Source: Procambarus clarkii (lineage: Eukaryota > Arthropoda > Malacostraca > Decapoda > Cambaridae). Taken from it: 64,000 nt of DNA. The translations under genes were made by a program, and so were the position numbers. The DNA lies in contig NC_091185.1 in the NCBI RefSeq assembly GCF_040958095.1, positions 22,544,003 to 22,608,002 of the forward strand. The letters are read 5' to 3'. How positions within the stretch are numbered: the stretch's first letter is position 1; each line of letters begins with the position of its first letter. Shown in pieces: positions 35,101 to 48,493 of this stretch. The notes beneath the pieces were generated by a model. That model was not told where the DNA came from, made no database searches, and worked only from the letters and a program-made list of their open reading frames with translations.

Positions 35101-35569
35101 CCAGCCAGTGGGTGGGGATACCAGCCAGTGGGTGGGGATCCCATCCAGTGGGTGGGGATTGCAGCTAGTGGGTGGGGATACCAGCCATTGGTGGGGATGT
35201 CAGCCAGTGGGTGGGGATACCAGCCAGTGGGTTGGGAGGCCAGCCAGTGGGTGGGAATGTCAGCCAGTGGGTGGGGTTACCAGCCATTGGTGGGGATGTC
35301 AGCCAGTGGGTGGAGATACCAACCAGTGGGTGGGGAGGCCAGCTAGTGAGTGGGGATGGCAGCCAGTGAGTGGGGATGGCAGCCGGTGGGTGGGGATACC
35401 AGCCAGTGGGTGGGGACACCAGCCAGTGGGTGGGGATACTAGCCAGTGGGTGGGGATACCAGCCAGAGGGTGGGGATGCTAACCAGTGGGTGGCGATGCC
35501 ACCCAGTGGGTGGGGTTGCTAGCCAGTGGGTGGGGATGCCAGCCAGTGGGTGAGGATGCCAGCCAGTGA

Positions 35570-38360
35570 GTGGGGATGGCAGCCAGTGGGAGGGGACACC
35601 AGCCAGTGGGCGGGGATGCCAGCCATGCAGTGGGTGGGGATACCAGCTAGTGGGTTGGGATTCCAGCCAGTGGGTGGGGACAGCTCCCTCTGGGTTGGCA
35701 TATCTGCCAGTGGGTGGGAATACCAGCCAGTTGGTGGGGTTTCCAGGAAGTGGGTGGTGATGCCGGCCAGTAGGTGGGGACACCAGCCATTGGGTGGAGA
35801 CACCAGCCAGTGGGCGGGAATGGCAGCCATTGGGTGGGAATATCAGTTATTGGGTGGGGATGCCAGCCAGTGGGTGGGTGGGAATGCCAGCCAGTGTGTG
35901 GGGATACCAACCAGTGGGTGAGGATATCAGCCATTGGACGGGGATGCCAACCAGTGGGTGGGGATACCAGCCAGTTGGTGGGAGATGCCTGCCAGTGAGT
36001 AGGGATGGCAGAGGGTGGGTGGGGATACCAGTCAGTTGGTGGGAAATGAATGCCAGTGAGTAGGGATGGCAGAGGGTGGGTGGGGATAAGAGCCAGTGGG
36101 CAGGGATGCCAGCCAGTGGGTGGGGATACCAGCTAGTGGGTAGGTGATAACAGCCAGTGGGTGGGGATACAAGCCAGTTAGTGGGGATGCCAGCCAGTGG
36201 GTGGGGATGCCAGCCAGTGGGTGGGGATGCCAGCCAGTGGGTGGGGATGTCAGCCAGTCGGCGGGAATACCAGCCAGTGGGTGGTGATTCCGGCCAGTAG
36301 ATGGGGACACCAGCCACTGGGTGGAGATACCAGCAAGTGGGCGGGAATGGCAGCCATTGGGTGGGAATACCAGTTTTTGGGTGGGAATGCCAGCCATTGA
36401 GTGGGGATACCAGTTCGTCGGTGATGATTCCAGCCAGTGGGTGGGGATGCCAGCCAGTGTGTGGGGATACCAGCCAGTTGGTGGGAGATGCCTGCCAGTG
36501 AGTAGGGATGGCAGAGGGTGGGTGGGGATACCAGCCAGTTGGTGGAAGATGCCTGCCAGTGAGTAGGGATGGCAGAGGGTGGGTGGGGATACCAGCCAGT
36601 GGGCAGGGATGCCAGCCAGTGGGTGGGGATACAAGCCAGTTAGCGGGGATGCCAGCCAGTGGGTGGGGATGCCAGCCAGTGGGTGGGGATGTCAGCCAGT
36701 GGGTGGGGATGCCAGCCAGTGGGTGGGGATACCAGCCAGTGGGTGGGGATACCAGCCAGTGGGTGGGGATACCAGCCAGTAGGTGGGGACACCAGCCAGT
36801 GGGAGGAGATACCAGCCAGTGGGCGGGAATGCCATCCAGTGGGTGGGGATACCAGCCAGTAGGTGGGAAAGCTAGCCAGTGTGTGTGGGGATGGCAGCCA
36901 GTGGTTGGGGATACCAGCCAGTGGGTGGGGATATCAGCAAGTGAGTGGAGATGGCAGCCAGTGAGTGGGGATGGCAGCCAGTGGGAGGGGACACCAGCCA
37001 GTGGGCGGGGATGCCAGCCATGCAGTGGGTGGGGATACCAGCTAGTGGGTTGGGATTCCAGCCAGTGGGTGGGGACAGCTCCCTCTGGGTTGGCATATCT
37101 GCCAGTGGGTGGGAATACCAGCCAGTTGGTGGGGTTTCCAGGAAGTGGGTGGTGATGCCGGCCAGTAGGTGGGGACACCAGCCATTGGGTGGAGACACCA
37201 GCCAGTGGGCGGGAATGGCAGCCATTGGGTGGGAATATCAGTTATTGGGTGGGGATGCCAGCCAGTGGGTGGGTGGGAATGCCAGCCAGTGTGTGGGGAT
37301 ACCAACCAGTGGGTGAGGATATCAGCCATTGGACGGGGATGCCAACCAGTGGGTGGGGATACCAGCCAGTTGGTGGGAGATGCCTGCCAGTGAGTAGGGA
37401 TGGCAGAGGGTGGGTGGGGATACCAGTCAGTTGGTGGGAAATGAATGCCAGTGAGTAGGGATGGCAGAGGGTGGGTGGGGATAAGAGCCAGTGGGCAGGG
37501 ATGCCAGCCAGTGGGTGGGGATACCAGCTAGTGGGTAGGTGATAACAGCCAGTGGGTGGGGATACAAGCCAGTTAGTGGGGATGCCAGCCAGTGGGTGGG
37601 GATGCCAGCCAGTGGGTGGGGATGCCAGCCAGTGGGTGGGGATGTCAGCCAGTCGGCGGGAATACCAGCCAGTGGGTGGTGATTCCGGCCAGTAGATGGG
37701 GACACCAGCCACTGGGTGGAGATACCAGCAAGTGGGCGGGAATGGCAGCCATTGGGTGGGAATACCAGTTTTTGGGTGGGAATGCCAGCCATTGAGTGGG
37801 GATACCAGTTCGTCGGTGATGATTCCAGCCAGTGGGTGGGGATGCCAGCCAGTGTGTGGGGATACCAGCCAGTTGGTGGGAGATGCCTGCCAGTGAGTAG
37901 GGATGGCAGAGGGTGGGTGGGGATACCAGCCAGTTGGTGGAAGATGCCTGCCAGTGAGTAGGGGTGGCAGAGGGTGGGTGGGGATACCAGCCAGTGGGCA
38001 GGGATGCCAGCCAGTGGGTGGGGATACAAGCCAGTTAGTGGGGATGCCAGCCAGTGGGTGGGGATGCCAGCCAGTGGGTGGAGATGTCAGCCAGTGGGTG
38101 GGGATGCCAGCCAGTGGGTGGGGATACCAGCCAGTGGGTGGGGATACCAGCCAGTGGGTGGGGATACCAGCCAGTAGGTGGGGACACCAGCCAGTGGGAG
38201 GAGATACCAGCCAGTGGGCGGGAATGCCATCCAGTGGGTGGGGATACCAGCCAGTAGGTGGGAAAGCTAGCCAGTGTGTGTGGGGATGGCAGCCAGTGGT
38301 TGGGGATACCAGCCAGTGGGTGGGGATATCAGCAAGTGAGTGGAGATGGCAGCCAGTGGT
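35570..38360. repeat. Nested 1,395-bp tandem duplication
   Basis: Unit variants at about 35,570-36,964 repeat at 36,965-38,360 with a constant 1,395-bp offset. A third version of the block lies at about 42.5-43.7 kb, within the larger duplication (offset 5,521 bp from the second copy). Confidence 0.85.
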
Positions 38361-41300
38361 TGGGGGTACCAGCCAGTTGGCGGGGATGCCAGCCCAGCAG
38401 TGGGAGGGGATACCAGCCAATGGGTAATGATACCAGCCAGTGGGTGAGGATACCAGCCAGAGAGTGGGGATGGCAGCGAGTTGTTGGAAATACCACCCAG
38501 TAGGAGGGGAGGCCAGCTAGTGGGTTAGGATGCCAGCCAGTGGGCAGGGATGCCAGCAAGTGGGTGCGGATGCCAGCCACAGGGGTGGGGATACCTGGCA
38601 GTGGGTGAGAATGTCAACCAGTTGGCGGGGGATACCAGGCCGTGGGTGGGGATGTCAGCCAGAGGCTAGGGCTACCAGTTAGTAGGGTGGGGATATAAGC
38701 CAGTGGATGGGGATGTCAGCCAGAAGGCGGGAATACACGCCAGTAATTGGGGATGTCATTCAGTTGGTGGGAATATCAGCCAGTGGTTTAGGACACACTA
38801 TTGTGGATAGGAATATCAGCAAATGTGTGGGGATTTCAGCTAGTGGGTGGTGGATGTCAGCCAGTGGGTGGGGATACCAGCAAGTGGGTGGCTAAACTAG
38901 CTAGTGGGTGGCTAAACCAGCTAGTGGGTGAAGATGCCAGTCAGTGGGTGGGGATGCCAGCCAGTGTGTGGGGATGTCAGCCAGTTTGCAAGGATACCAG
39001 CCAGTTGGTAGGGGATGTTAGCCAGTGGATGGGGATACCAGCCAGTGTGTGGGGATGTCAGCCAGAGGGGGGATGTCAGTTAGTGGGTGGGGACACCAGC
39101 CAGAGAGTGTGGAGATGTCAGTCTCCACACTCATGTTAGTGGGTGCGGATGCCAGCCACTGGGTGGAGATACCAGCCAATGGGTGGGAATACCAGCCAGT
39201 GGGTGAGAATGCCAGCCAGTGGGTGGGGATGGCAGCCAGTGGGTTGGGATGCCAGCCAGTGGGTGGGGATACCTAACCGGTGGGTGGGGATATCAGCCGG
39301 TGGGTGGGGATATCAGCCAGTGGGTGGGAATGCCAACCATTGTGTTGGGATGCAAGCAAGTGAGTGAGGATGTCAGCCAGAGGACGGAGATACCAGCCAG
39401 TAGGAGAGGATGTCAGCCAGTAGGCTTGATGTCAGCCAGTGGGCGGGGATTCTAGCCAGTTGGTTGGGATGTCAGCCAGTGGGCTGGGATGACAGCCAGT
39501 GGGTGGGGATGCCAGCCAGTGGGCGGGGATGCCAACCAATGGGTGGGGATACCAGCTTGTGGGTGGTGATACCGGCCAGTGGGTGGGGATGCCAGCCAGT
39601 GGGTGGGGATGCCAGCCAGTGAGTGGGAATGGCAGCCAGTGCGTGGGGATACCAGCCAGTGGGCAGGGATGCCAGCCAGTGAGTGGAGATGGCAGCCAGT
39701 GGGTGGGGATACCAACAAGTGGGCAGGGATGCTAGTTAGTTGTTGGGGATACCAGCAAGTGGGTGGGGATGCCAGCCAGAGGGTGGAAATGCCAGCCAGT
39801 GGGTGGGGTTGCCAGCCAGTGGGTAGGGATACCAGCCAGTGGATGGGGATGTCAGCCAGTGGATGGGGATGTCAGCCAGTGGGCGGGAATAAAAGCCAAT
39901 TGGTGGGGATGTCATCCAGCTGGTGGGGATACCAGCCAGTGGGTGGGGATGCCAGCCAGTGGGTGGGGATGCCAGCCAGTGGGTGGGGGATACCAGCCAG
40001 TTGGCAGGGATGCCAGCCAGTGAGTGGAGATGGCTGCCAGTGGGTGGGGATACCAGCCAGTGGGTGAGATACCAGCCAGTGGGTGAGGATACCAACCAAT
40101 GGGTTGGGATACCAGCCAGTGGGTGGGGATACCAACCAATGGGTTGGGATACCAGCCAGTGGGTGGGGGATACCAGCCAGTGGGTGGCGAGGCCAGCTAG
40201 TGGGTGGAGATGCCATTCAGTGGGTGGGGTTGCTAGCTAGTGGGTGGAGATTCCAGCAAAGTGGGTGGGGATAGCAGCCGTTAAGTGGGGATACCAGCCA
40301 GTGTGGGGATACCAGCCAGTGGGTAGGGATGCCAGCCAGTGGATGGGAATGCTAGCCTGTGTGTGGGGATTCCAACCAGTGGGTGGGGATACCAGCCAAT
40401 GGGTGGGAACACCAGTAATTAGGTGGAGATGCCAGTCTGTGAGTGGGGATGGCAGCCGTTGGGTAGGGATACCAACCATTGGACAGGGATGCCAGTTAGT
40501 TGGTGGGGATACCAGCCAATGGGTAGGGGATGCCAGCCAGTAGGTGGAGATGCCTGCCAGTGGGTGGGGTTGCTACCCAGTGGGTGGGGATACCAGTCAA
40601 AGGGTGGGGATGCCAGCAAGTGGTAGAGGATTCCGGCCAATAGGTGGGGACATCAGCTATTGGGTGGGGATACCAGCCAGTGGGTGGGGATGCCAGCCAG
40701 TGGGGTTGGATGCCAGCGAGTGGGTGTGGATTCCAGGCGATGGGTGGGGATACCAACCAGTGGGTAGGGATGCGAGCCATTGTGTTCGGATGCCAGCAAG
40801 TGGGAGGGGACTTCAGCCAGAGGGCGGTGATAGCAGGCAGGGGGTTTGTATGTCAGCAAGCGGGTTGTGATACCAGCCATTAGGTGGGGATGTCAGCCAG
40901 TTGGTGGGGATGTCAGCCAGTGGGCGCAGATGCCAGTCAGAAGGCGGTGATACCAGCTAGTGGGTGGGGATGCCAACCAGTGTGTGTGGATACCAGCTAG
41001 TGGGTGGTGATACCAGCCAGTGAGGGGGAATGGCAGCCAGTAGGTGGGGATACCAGCCAGTTTGCAGGGATGCCAGCCAGTGAGTGGGGATGGCAGCGAG
41101 TGAGTGGGGATGTCAGCCAGTGGGTAAGGATATCAGCCAGTGGACGAGGATGCCAGACAGTGGGTGGGGATACAAGCAAGTGGGCAGGGATGCCAGCCAG
41201 TGAGTGGGTATGGCAGCCGGTGGGTGGGGATACCAGCTAGTGTGTGGGGGGATAATAGCCAGTGGATGGGGATACCAGCCAGTGGGTGGGGATGGCACCC

Positions 41301-44300
41301 AGTGGGTGGGGGTATCAGCAAGTGGGTGGGATACCAGCCAGTGGGTGGGATACCAGCCAGTAGGTGGCGATGACAGCTAGTAGGTGGAGATGCCACCCAG
41401 AGGGTGGAGATGCCACCCAGTGGGTGGGGTTGCTAGCCAGTGGGTGGAGATTATAGCCAGTGGATGGGGATAGCAGCCGTTAAGTGGGGTGGAGATGCCA
41501 CCCAGTGGGTGGGGATACCAGCCAGTGGGTGGGGATACTTGTTAGTAGATGGAGATGCAGGCCAGTGGGAGGAGATGCCAGCCAGTGGGTGGGAATGTCA
41601 GCCAGTTGGTAGGGATACCAGCCATTGGTGGGGATGTCAGCCAGTGTGTGGGGGATATCAGCGAGTTGGCAGGGATGCCAGCCGGTGGGGATACCAGCTA
41701 ATGGCTGGGATACCAGCCAGTGGGTGGAGATACCAGCCAGTGGGTGTGGATACCAGCCAGTGGCTGTGGATACCAGCAAGTGGGTGGTGATACCAGCAAG
41801 TGGGTGGTGATACCAGCCAGTGGGTGGGGATGCCAGCCAGCGAGGGGGAATGGCAGCCAGTAGGTGGTGATACCAGCCAGTTTGCAGGGATGCCAGCCAG
41901 TGAGTGGGGATGGCAGCGAGTGGGTGGGGATGTCAGCCAGTGGGTGGGAATATCAGCCAGTGGACGAGGATGCCAGCCAGTGGGTGGGGATACCAGCCAG
42001 TGGGTGGGGATACCAGCCAGTGGGTGGGGATACCAGCCAGTGGGTGGGGATCCCATCCAGTGGGTGGGGATTGCAGCTAGTGGGTGGGGATACCAGCCAT
42101 TGGTGGGGATGTCAGCCAGTGGGTGGGGATACCAGCCAGTGGGTTGGGAGGCCAGCCAGTGGGTGGGAATGTCAGCCAGTGGGTGGGGTTACCAGCCATT
42201 GGTGGGGATGTCAGCCAGTGGGTGGGGATACCAACCAGTGGGTGGGGAGGCCAGCTAGTGAGTGGGGATGGCAGCCAGTGAGTGGGGATGGCAGCCGGTG
42301 GGTGGGGATACCAGCCAGTGGGTGGGGACACCAGCCAGTGGGTGGGGATACTAGCCAGTGGGTGGGGATACCAGCCAGAGGGTGGGGATGCTAACCAGTG
42401 GGTGGCGATGCCACCCAGTGGATGGGGTTGCTAGCCAGTGGGTGGGGATGCCAGCCAGTGGGTGAGGATGCCAGCCAGTGAGTGGGGATGGCAGCCAGTG
42501 GGAGGGGACACCAGCCAGTGGGCGTGGATGCCAGCCATGCAGTGGGTGGGGATACCAGCTAGTGGGTTGGGATTCCAGCCAGTGGGTGGGGACAGCTGCC
42601 TCTGGGTTGGCATATCTGCCAGTGGGTGGGAATACCAGCCAGTTGGTGGGGTTTCCAGGAAGTGGGTGGTGATGCCGGCCAGTAAGTGGGGACACCAGCC
42701 ATTGGGTGGAGACACCAGCCAGTGGGCGGGAATGGCAGCCATTGGGTGGGAATATCAGTTATTGGGTGGGGATGCCAGCCAGTGGGTGGGTGGGTGGGAA
42801 TGCCAGCTAGTGTGTGGGGATACCAACCAGTGGGTGAGGATTTCAGCCATTGGACGGGGATGCCAACCAGTGGGTGGGGATACCAGCCAGTTGGTGGGAG
42901 ATGCCTGCCAGTGAGTAGGGATGGCAGAGGGTGGGTGGGGATACCAGTCAGTTGGTGGGAAATGAATGCCAGTGAGTAGGGATGGCAGAGGGTGGGTGGG
43001 GATAAGAGCCAGTGGGCAGGGATGCCAGCCAGTGGGTGGGGATACCAGCTAGTGGGTAGGTGATAACAGCCAGTGGGTTGGGATACAAGCCAGTTAGTGG
43101 GGATGCCAGCCAGTGGGTGGGGATGCCAGCCAGTGGGTGGGGATGCCAGCCAGTGGGTGGGGATGTCAGCCAGTCGGCGGGAATACCAGCCAGTGGGTGG
43201 TGATTCCGGCCAGTAGATGGGGACACCAGCCACTGGGTGGAGATACCAGCAAGTGGGCGGGAATGGCAGCCATTGGGTGGGAATACCAGTTTTTGGGTGG
43301 GAATGCCAGCCATTGAGTGGAGATACCAGTTCGTCGGTGAGGATTCCAGCCAGTGGGTGGGGATGCCAGCCAGTGTGTGGGGATACCAGCCAGTTGGTGG
43401 GAGATGCCTGCCAGTGAGTAGGGATGGCAGAGGGTGGGTGGGGATACCAGCCAGTTGGTGGAAGATGCCTGCCAGTGAGTAGGGATGGCAGAGGGTGGGT
43501 GGGGATACCAGCCAGTGGGCAGGGATGCCAGCCAGTGGGTGGGGATACAAGCCAGTTAGTGGGGATGCCAGCCAGTGGGTGGGGATGCCAGCCAGTGGGT
43601 GGGGATGTCAGCCAGTGGGTGGGGATGCCAGCCAGTGGGTGGGGATACCAGCCAGTGGGTGGGGATACCAGCCAGTGGGTGGGGATACCAGCCAGTGGGT
43701 GGGGATACCAGCCAGTGGGTGGGGATACCAGCCAGTGGGTGGAGAGGCCAACCAGTGTGTGGGGATAACAGGCAGTGAGTGGGGATACCAGCCGGTGGTT
43801 GGGGTTACCAGCCAGTGGGCAGGAATGTCAGCCAGTAGGTGGGGATAACAGCCAGTGGGTAAGGATTGCAGCCGTTGGGTGATGACGTCAGGAAGAGGGT
43901 GGAGATGGCAGCCAGTGAGTGGGGATTCTAGCCGGGGGGTGGAGTTTCCAGCCAGTGGGTGGGAATGGTAGGCAGTGGGTGGGGATACCAGCCAGTGGGT
44001 GGGGATGCTATCCAATGGGTGGGGGATGCCAGCCAGTGAGTGGGGATTTTAGCCAGTGTGTGGGGATGCCAGCCAGTGGGTGGGAATGCTAGCCAGTGGG
44101 TGGGGATACCAGCCTGTGGGTGGGGATAGCATCCAGTGGGTGGGATACCAGTTAGTGGGTGGAGATGCCGGCCAGTGGGAGGAGATAGCAGCCAGTGGGT
44201 CGGGTTGCAAGCCTGTGGGTGGGGATACCAGCCAGTGGGTAGGGATACCAGCCAGTGGGTGGTGATGCCAGCCAGTAGGTGGGGATACCATCCAGTGGGT

Positions 44301-47300
44301 GGGGTTGCCAGCCAGTAGGTGGGGATACCAGCCAGTGGGTGGAGATACCTGCAAGTGGGTGGGGATGCCAGTCAGTGGGTGGAGACGCCAGGTAGTGGGT
44401 TGAGTTGCTAGCCAGTGGGAGGGGATGACAGCCAGTGGTTGGGAATGCAAACAGGTGGGTGGGGATACCGGCCAGTGGGAGGAGATAGCATCCAGTGGGT
44501 AGTGATGCCAGACAGTGGGTTGGGATGTCGGCCAGTTGGCGGGGATACCAGCCAGTGGGTGGGGATACCAGCTAGTGGGTGGGAGATTTCAGCCAGAGGG
44601 TTGAGATATCTGCCAGTAGGAGGGGATGCCAGCCAGTGGGTTTGGATGCCAGCCAGTTGGTGTGGATACCAGCCGATGGGTGTGGATAACAGCCAGTGGG
44701 TGGGGACGTCAGCCATTGTGTTGGGATTTCAGCCAAAGGGCGGTGATAACAGGCAGTGGGTGTGGATGTCAGCAAGTGGGTGGGGATACCAGGCATTGGG
44801 TGGGGATGTGAGTCTGTTCGTGGAGATGTCAGCTAGTGGACGGGGATGCCAGCCAGTAGGTGGGGATGCCAAACAGTGGGTTTGGATACCAGCCAGTTGG
44901 TGGTGATACCAGCCAGAAGGTGGGGATGCCTCAGTGAGTGGGAATGGCAGCCAGTGGGTGGGGATACCAGCCAGTTTGCAGGGATGCCAGCCAGTGATTG
45001 GGGATGGCAGCCAATAGTGGGGATACGAGCAGGTGGGCAGGGATGCCATTCATTGAGTGGGGTTGGCAGTTTATGGGTGGGGATACCAGCCAGTGGGCAG
45101 GGATGCCGGCCACCGGGTGGGGATGCCAGCCAGTGGGTGGGGATGTCGGCCAGTGGTCGGGGATACCAGCCAGTGGGTGAACATGTCAGCCAGTGTGTTG
45201 GGATACCAAACAGTGGGTGGGGATACCAGCTAGTGGGTGGGGATACCAGCATGTGGGTGGGGGATATGAGCGAGTTGGTGAAGATACCAGCCAGTGGGTG
45301 GGATACCAGCCAATGGTTGGGGATACCAGTCAGTGGGTGGGGATACCAGTCAGTAGGTGGGGATACCAGCCAGTCGGTGGAGATGCCAGCCAGTTGATGG
45401 GAATGCTAGCCGGTGTGTGGAGATTTCAACCAGTTAGTGGGAATACCAGCCAATGGGTGGGAATACTAGTTAGTAGGTGGAGATGCCGGCCAGTGGCAGG
45501 AGATAGCAGCCAGTGAGTGGGGATGCCAGACAGTGTGTGGGGATGCCAGCCAGTGGGTGGAAATGTTGGACAGTGGGCGGGGATACCAGGCAGTGGTTGG
45601 GGAGGTCAGCCAGTGCGTGGGGATATCAGCCAGTGGACGGGAATTCCAGCCAGTGAGTCGGGATACCAGCCTGTGGGTGGGGATACCAGCCTGTGGGTTG
45701 GGATCCCATCCAATGGGTGTGGATACCAGCCAGTGGGCAGGGATGCCAGCAAGTAGGTGGGGATATCAGCCAGTGGTTGGGGATTCTAGCCAGTGGGTGG
45801 GGATACCAGCCAGTGGTTGGGGATTCTAGCCAGTGGGTGGGGATACCAGCCAGTGGTTGGGGATACCAGCCAGTGGGCAGGGATGCCATCCAGTGACTAA
45901 GGATTGCAGTCAATGGGTGAGGATACCAGCAAGTGGGCACGGATGCCAGGCAGTTAGTGGGAATGCCAGCCAGTGGGTGGGGATGTCAGCCAGTGGGTGG
46001 GGATATCAGCCAGTGGGTGGGGATATCAGCCAGTGGGCGGAGATACCAGCCAGTGGGTGGGGATACCAGCCAGTGGATAGGGAGGCCAACCAATGTGTGG
46101 GGATATCAGGCAGTGGGCAGGAATGCCAGCCAGTGGGTGGGGATATCAGCTAATGAGTGGGGATATCAGCTAATGAGTGGGGATACCAGCCAGTGGGTAG
46201 GGATTGCAGCCGTTGGGTGATGATGGCAGCGAGAGCGTGGAGATGGCAGCCAGTGGGTGGAGATTTTAGCCAGTGGGTGGGGATACCAGTTAGTGGGTGG
46301 AGATGTCGGCCTGTGGAAGGAGATAGCAGCCAGTGGGTGGGAATGTCAGCCAGTGGGTGGGGATATAAGCCAGTGGACGGAGATGCCAGCCAGTAAGTGG
46401 GGATACCAGCCAGTGGGTGGGGATCCCATCCAGTGAGTGGGGTTCCAGCAAGTGTTCAGGGATGCCAGCCAGTGAGTGGGGATACCAGCCAGTGGGTGAG
46501 GATGGTAGCCAGTGGGTGGGGATGACAGCCGGTGGGTGGGGATACCAGCCAGTGGGTGAGGATGGTAGTCAGTGTGTGGGGATACCAGCCAGTGGGAAGG
46601 GATGCCAGCCAGTGGGTGGGGATGTCAGCTAATGGGTGGGGATGTCAGCAGTGGGTGGGGACACCCGCCAGTGGGCGGGGATGCCAGCCATACAGTGGGT
46701 GGGGATACCAGCTAGTGGGTTGGGACTCCAGTCAGTGGGTGGGGACAGCTGCCACTGGGTTTGGATATCTGCCAGTGGGTTGGGATACCAACCAGTGGGT
46801 GAGGTTGCCAGGAAGTGGGTGGGGATTCCGGCGAGTAGGTGGGGACACCAGCCAGTGGGTGGAGATACCAGCCAGTGGGCGGGAATGGCAGCCAGTGGGT
46901 GGGAATACCAGTTAGTGGGTGAGGATTCCAGCTAGTGGGTGGGGATGCCAGCCAGAGTGTGGGGATACCAGCCAAATGGGTGGGGGATGCCAACCAGTGG
47001 GTGGGGATACCAGCCAGTGGGCAGGGATGCCATCCAGTGAGTAGGGACTGCAGCCAGTGGGTGAGGATACCAGCAAGTAGGCAGGGATGCCAGCCAGTGG
47101 GTGGGGTTGCCAGCAAGTGGGTGGGGATTCCAGCCAGTGGGTTGGGATACCAGCCGGTTGGTTGGGGATACCAGCCAGTGGGCAGGGATGCCAGCTAGTG
47201 GGTGGGGATACCAGCCAGTTAGTGGGGATGCTAACCTGTGGGTGGGGATACCAGCCAGTGAGTTGGGATACCAGCCTGTGGGTGGGGATGCCAACCAGTG

Positions 47301-47890
47301 GGTGGGGATGCCAGCCAATGAGTGGGGATACCAGCAAGTGGGCAGGGATGTCAGGTAGTGGGTGGGGATACCAGATAGTGGGTGGTGATAACACCCAGTG
47401 GGTGGGGATACCAGCCAGTGGGTGGGGATGCCAGCCAGTGGGTTGGGATGCTAGCCAGTGGGTGGGGATGCCAGCCAGTGGGTGGGAATGTTAGCCAGTG
47501 GGTGGGGATACCAGCCAGTTGGTCGGGATACCAGCCAGTGGGTTGAGATACCAGATAGTGTGTGGGGATGCCGGCCAGTGGGTGGGGATATCGGCCAATG
47601 GGTGGGGATACCAGCCAGTGGGTGGGGATATCTGCCAGTGGGCGGGGATACCAGCCAGTGGGTGGGAATGTCAGCCAGTGGTATCGGATGTCAGCCAATG
47701 GGCGGAGATGACAGCCAGTTGGTGGTAATACCTGCCAGTGGGTTGGGATACCATACTGTGGGTGGGGATGCCTGCCAGTAAGTGGGGATGGCAGCCAGTG
47801 GGTGGGGATACCAGGTAGTGGGTGGGGATTCCAGCCATTGGGTGGGGTCAGCTGCCAGTGGGTGGGGATACGAGCCAGTGGGTCGGGATA

Positions 47891-48493
47891 CCTAATTTGT
47901 TTTGTTCATGTGTTAGAATACTGTTTAAAGGACCATTTTTTCACCAAATATTTTTTAGTTTTGACGTCTAATTTCTGTGTCTGGGTATTTCACTTATTGG
48001 AAGCACACATTTCTAGTAAGCACATACATACAGTGTTAACTCGAGATGGGCCTCATTTACACAACGATGGATTCATTTAGGTGTATATTTTGTTCACTTT
48101 ATATTTGGGTATATTATCTTAATAATTATTTACAATTCTTTACATAGCGAGCTTAGCATTTTATGGGCAATGATGATTTCCTGATGTTTCAACTGCGAGG
48201 GATTTTAGTTTTAAACGTCTTGGCAACTAGTGCCTAAAGGTTTCTGGGACCAGGAGTGGAGACGAGCAGTTGTATTGGTTAACTACACTCAAATTTCACT
48301 TATTATTTCCATGAAATACAAATGTCGGATGGCATTGACTATGGTATATTGTTTAATATGTTGTGAGACACTTTATGAGATATATGGGTGCGTTTAGCTC
48401 TTGTATTGCAGAAATATTTCTAGATATATATTCCCCCCCAGCCCCACTGAGCTCGTCCTGCTTGGCCCTTCCCCCACTCACACCCTCAACTAG
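47891..48493. other. Unassigned DNA between two satellites
   Basis: AT-rich, no coding domain or known repeat recognised. The last 60 bp are C-rich (48432-48490). Confidence 0.5.

Larger units (their letters stand above)
31215..43700. repeat. Higher-order tandem duplication inside the array, about 6.9 kb spacing
   Basis: The ordered pattern of variant units from about 31.2 to 36.8 kb recurs at 38.15-43.7 kb. The offset is 6,934 bp at 31.4-32.8 kb, 6,932 bp at 33.5-34.1 kb and 6,912 bp at 34.5-35.8 kb, so only small indels have arisen since. This shows duplication of a whole multi-kilobase block and not unit-by-unit slippage. Confidence 0.85.
27575..47890. repeat. 20-bp G-rich minisatellite array, about 20.3 kb
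   Basis: The unit on the + strand is CCAGCCAGTGGGTGGGGATA, with frequent GATGCC for GATACC and point variants, repeated about a thousand times. Homogeneous patches (for example 35,061-35,140 and 43,560-43,740) lie among diverged ones. Because 20 is not a multiple of three, all three + frames give the same cyclic peptide (GGDTSQWVGIPASGWGYQPV and variants) and the minus frames a THWLVSPPTG-type peptide. The long frames inside the array, up to about 440 codons, are products of the repeat; I see no start context, domain or codon bias that would make any of them a gene. Confidence 0.97.

Noticed and set aside
35847..37178. 443-codon minus-strand frame, and other long frames of THWLVSPPTG or GGDTSQWVG type
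   Set aside because: They are translations of the 20-bp minisatellite, equally open in several frames, with no start context or domain.
48430..48492. C-rich stretch resembling the LINE A-D 5' end (CCCCACTGAGCTCGTC)
   Set aside because: Similarity is limited to about 20 bases with mismatches; not enough to call a fragment.
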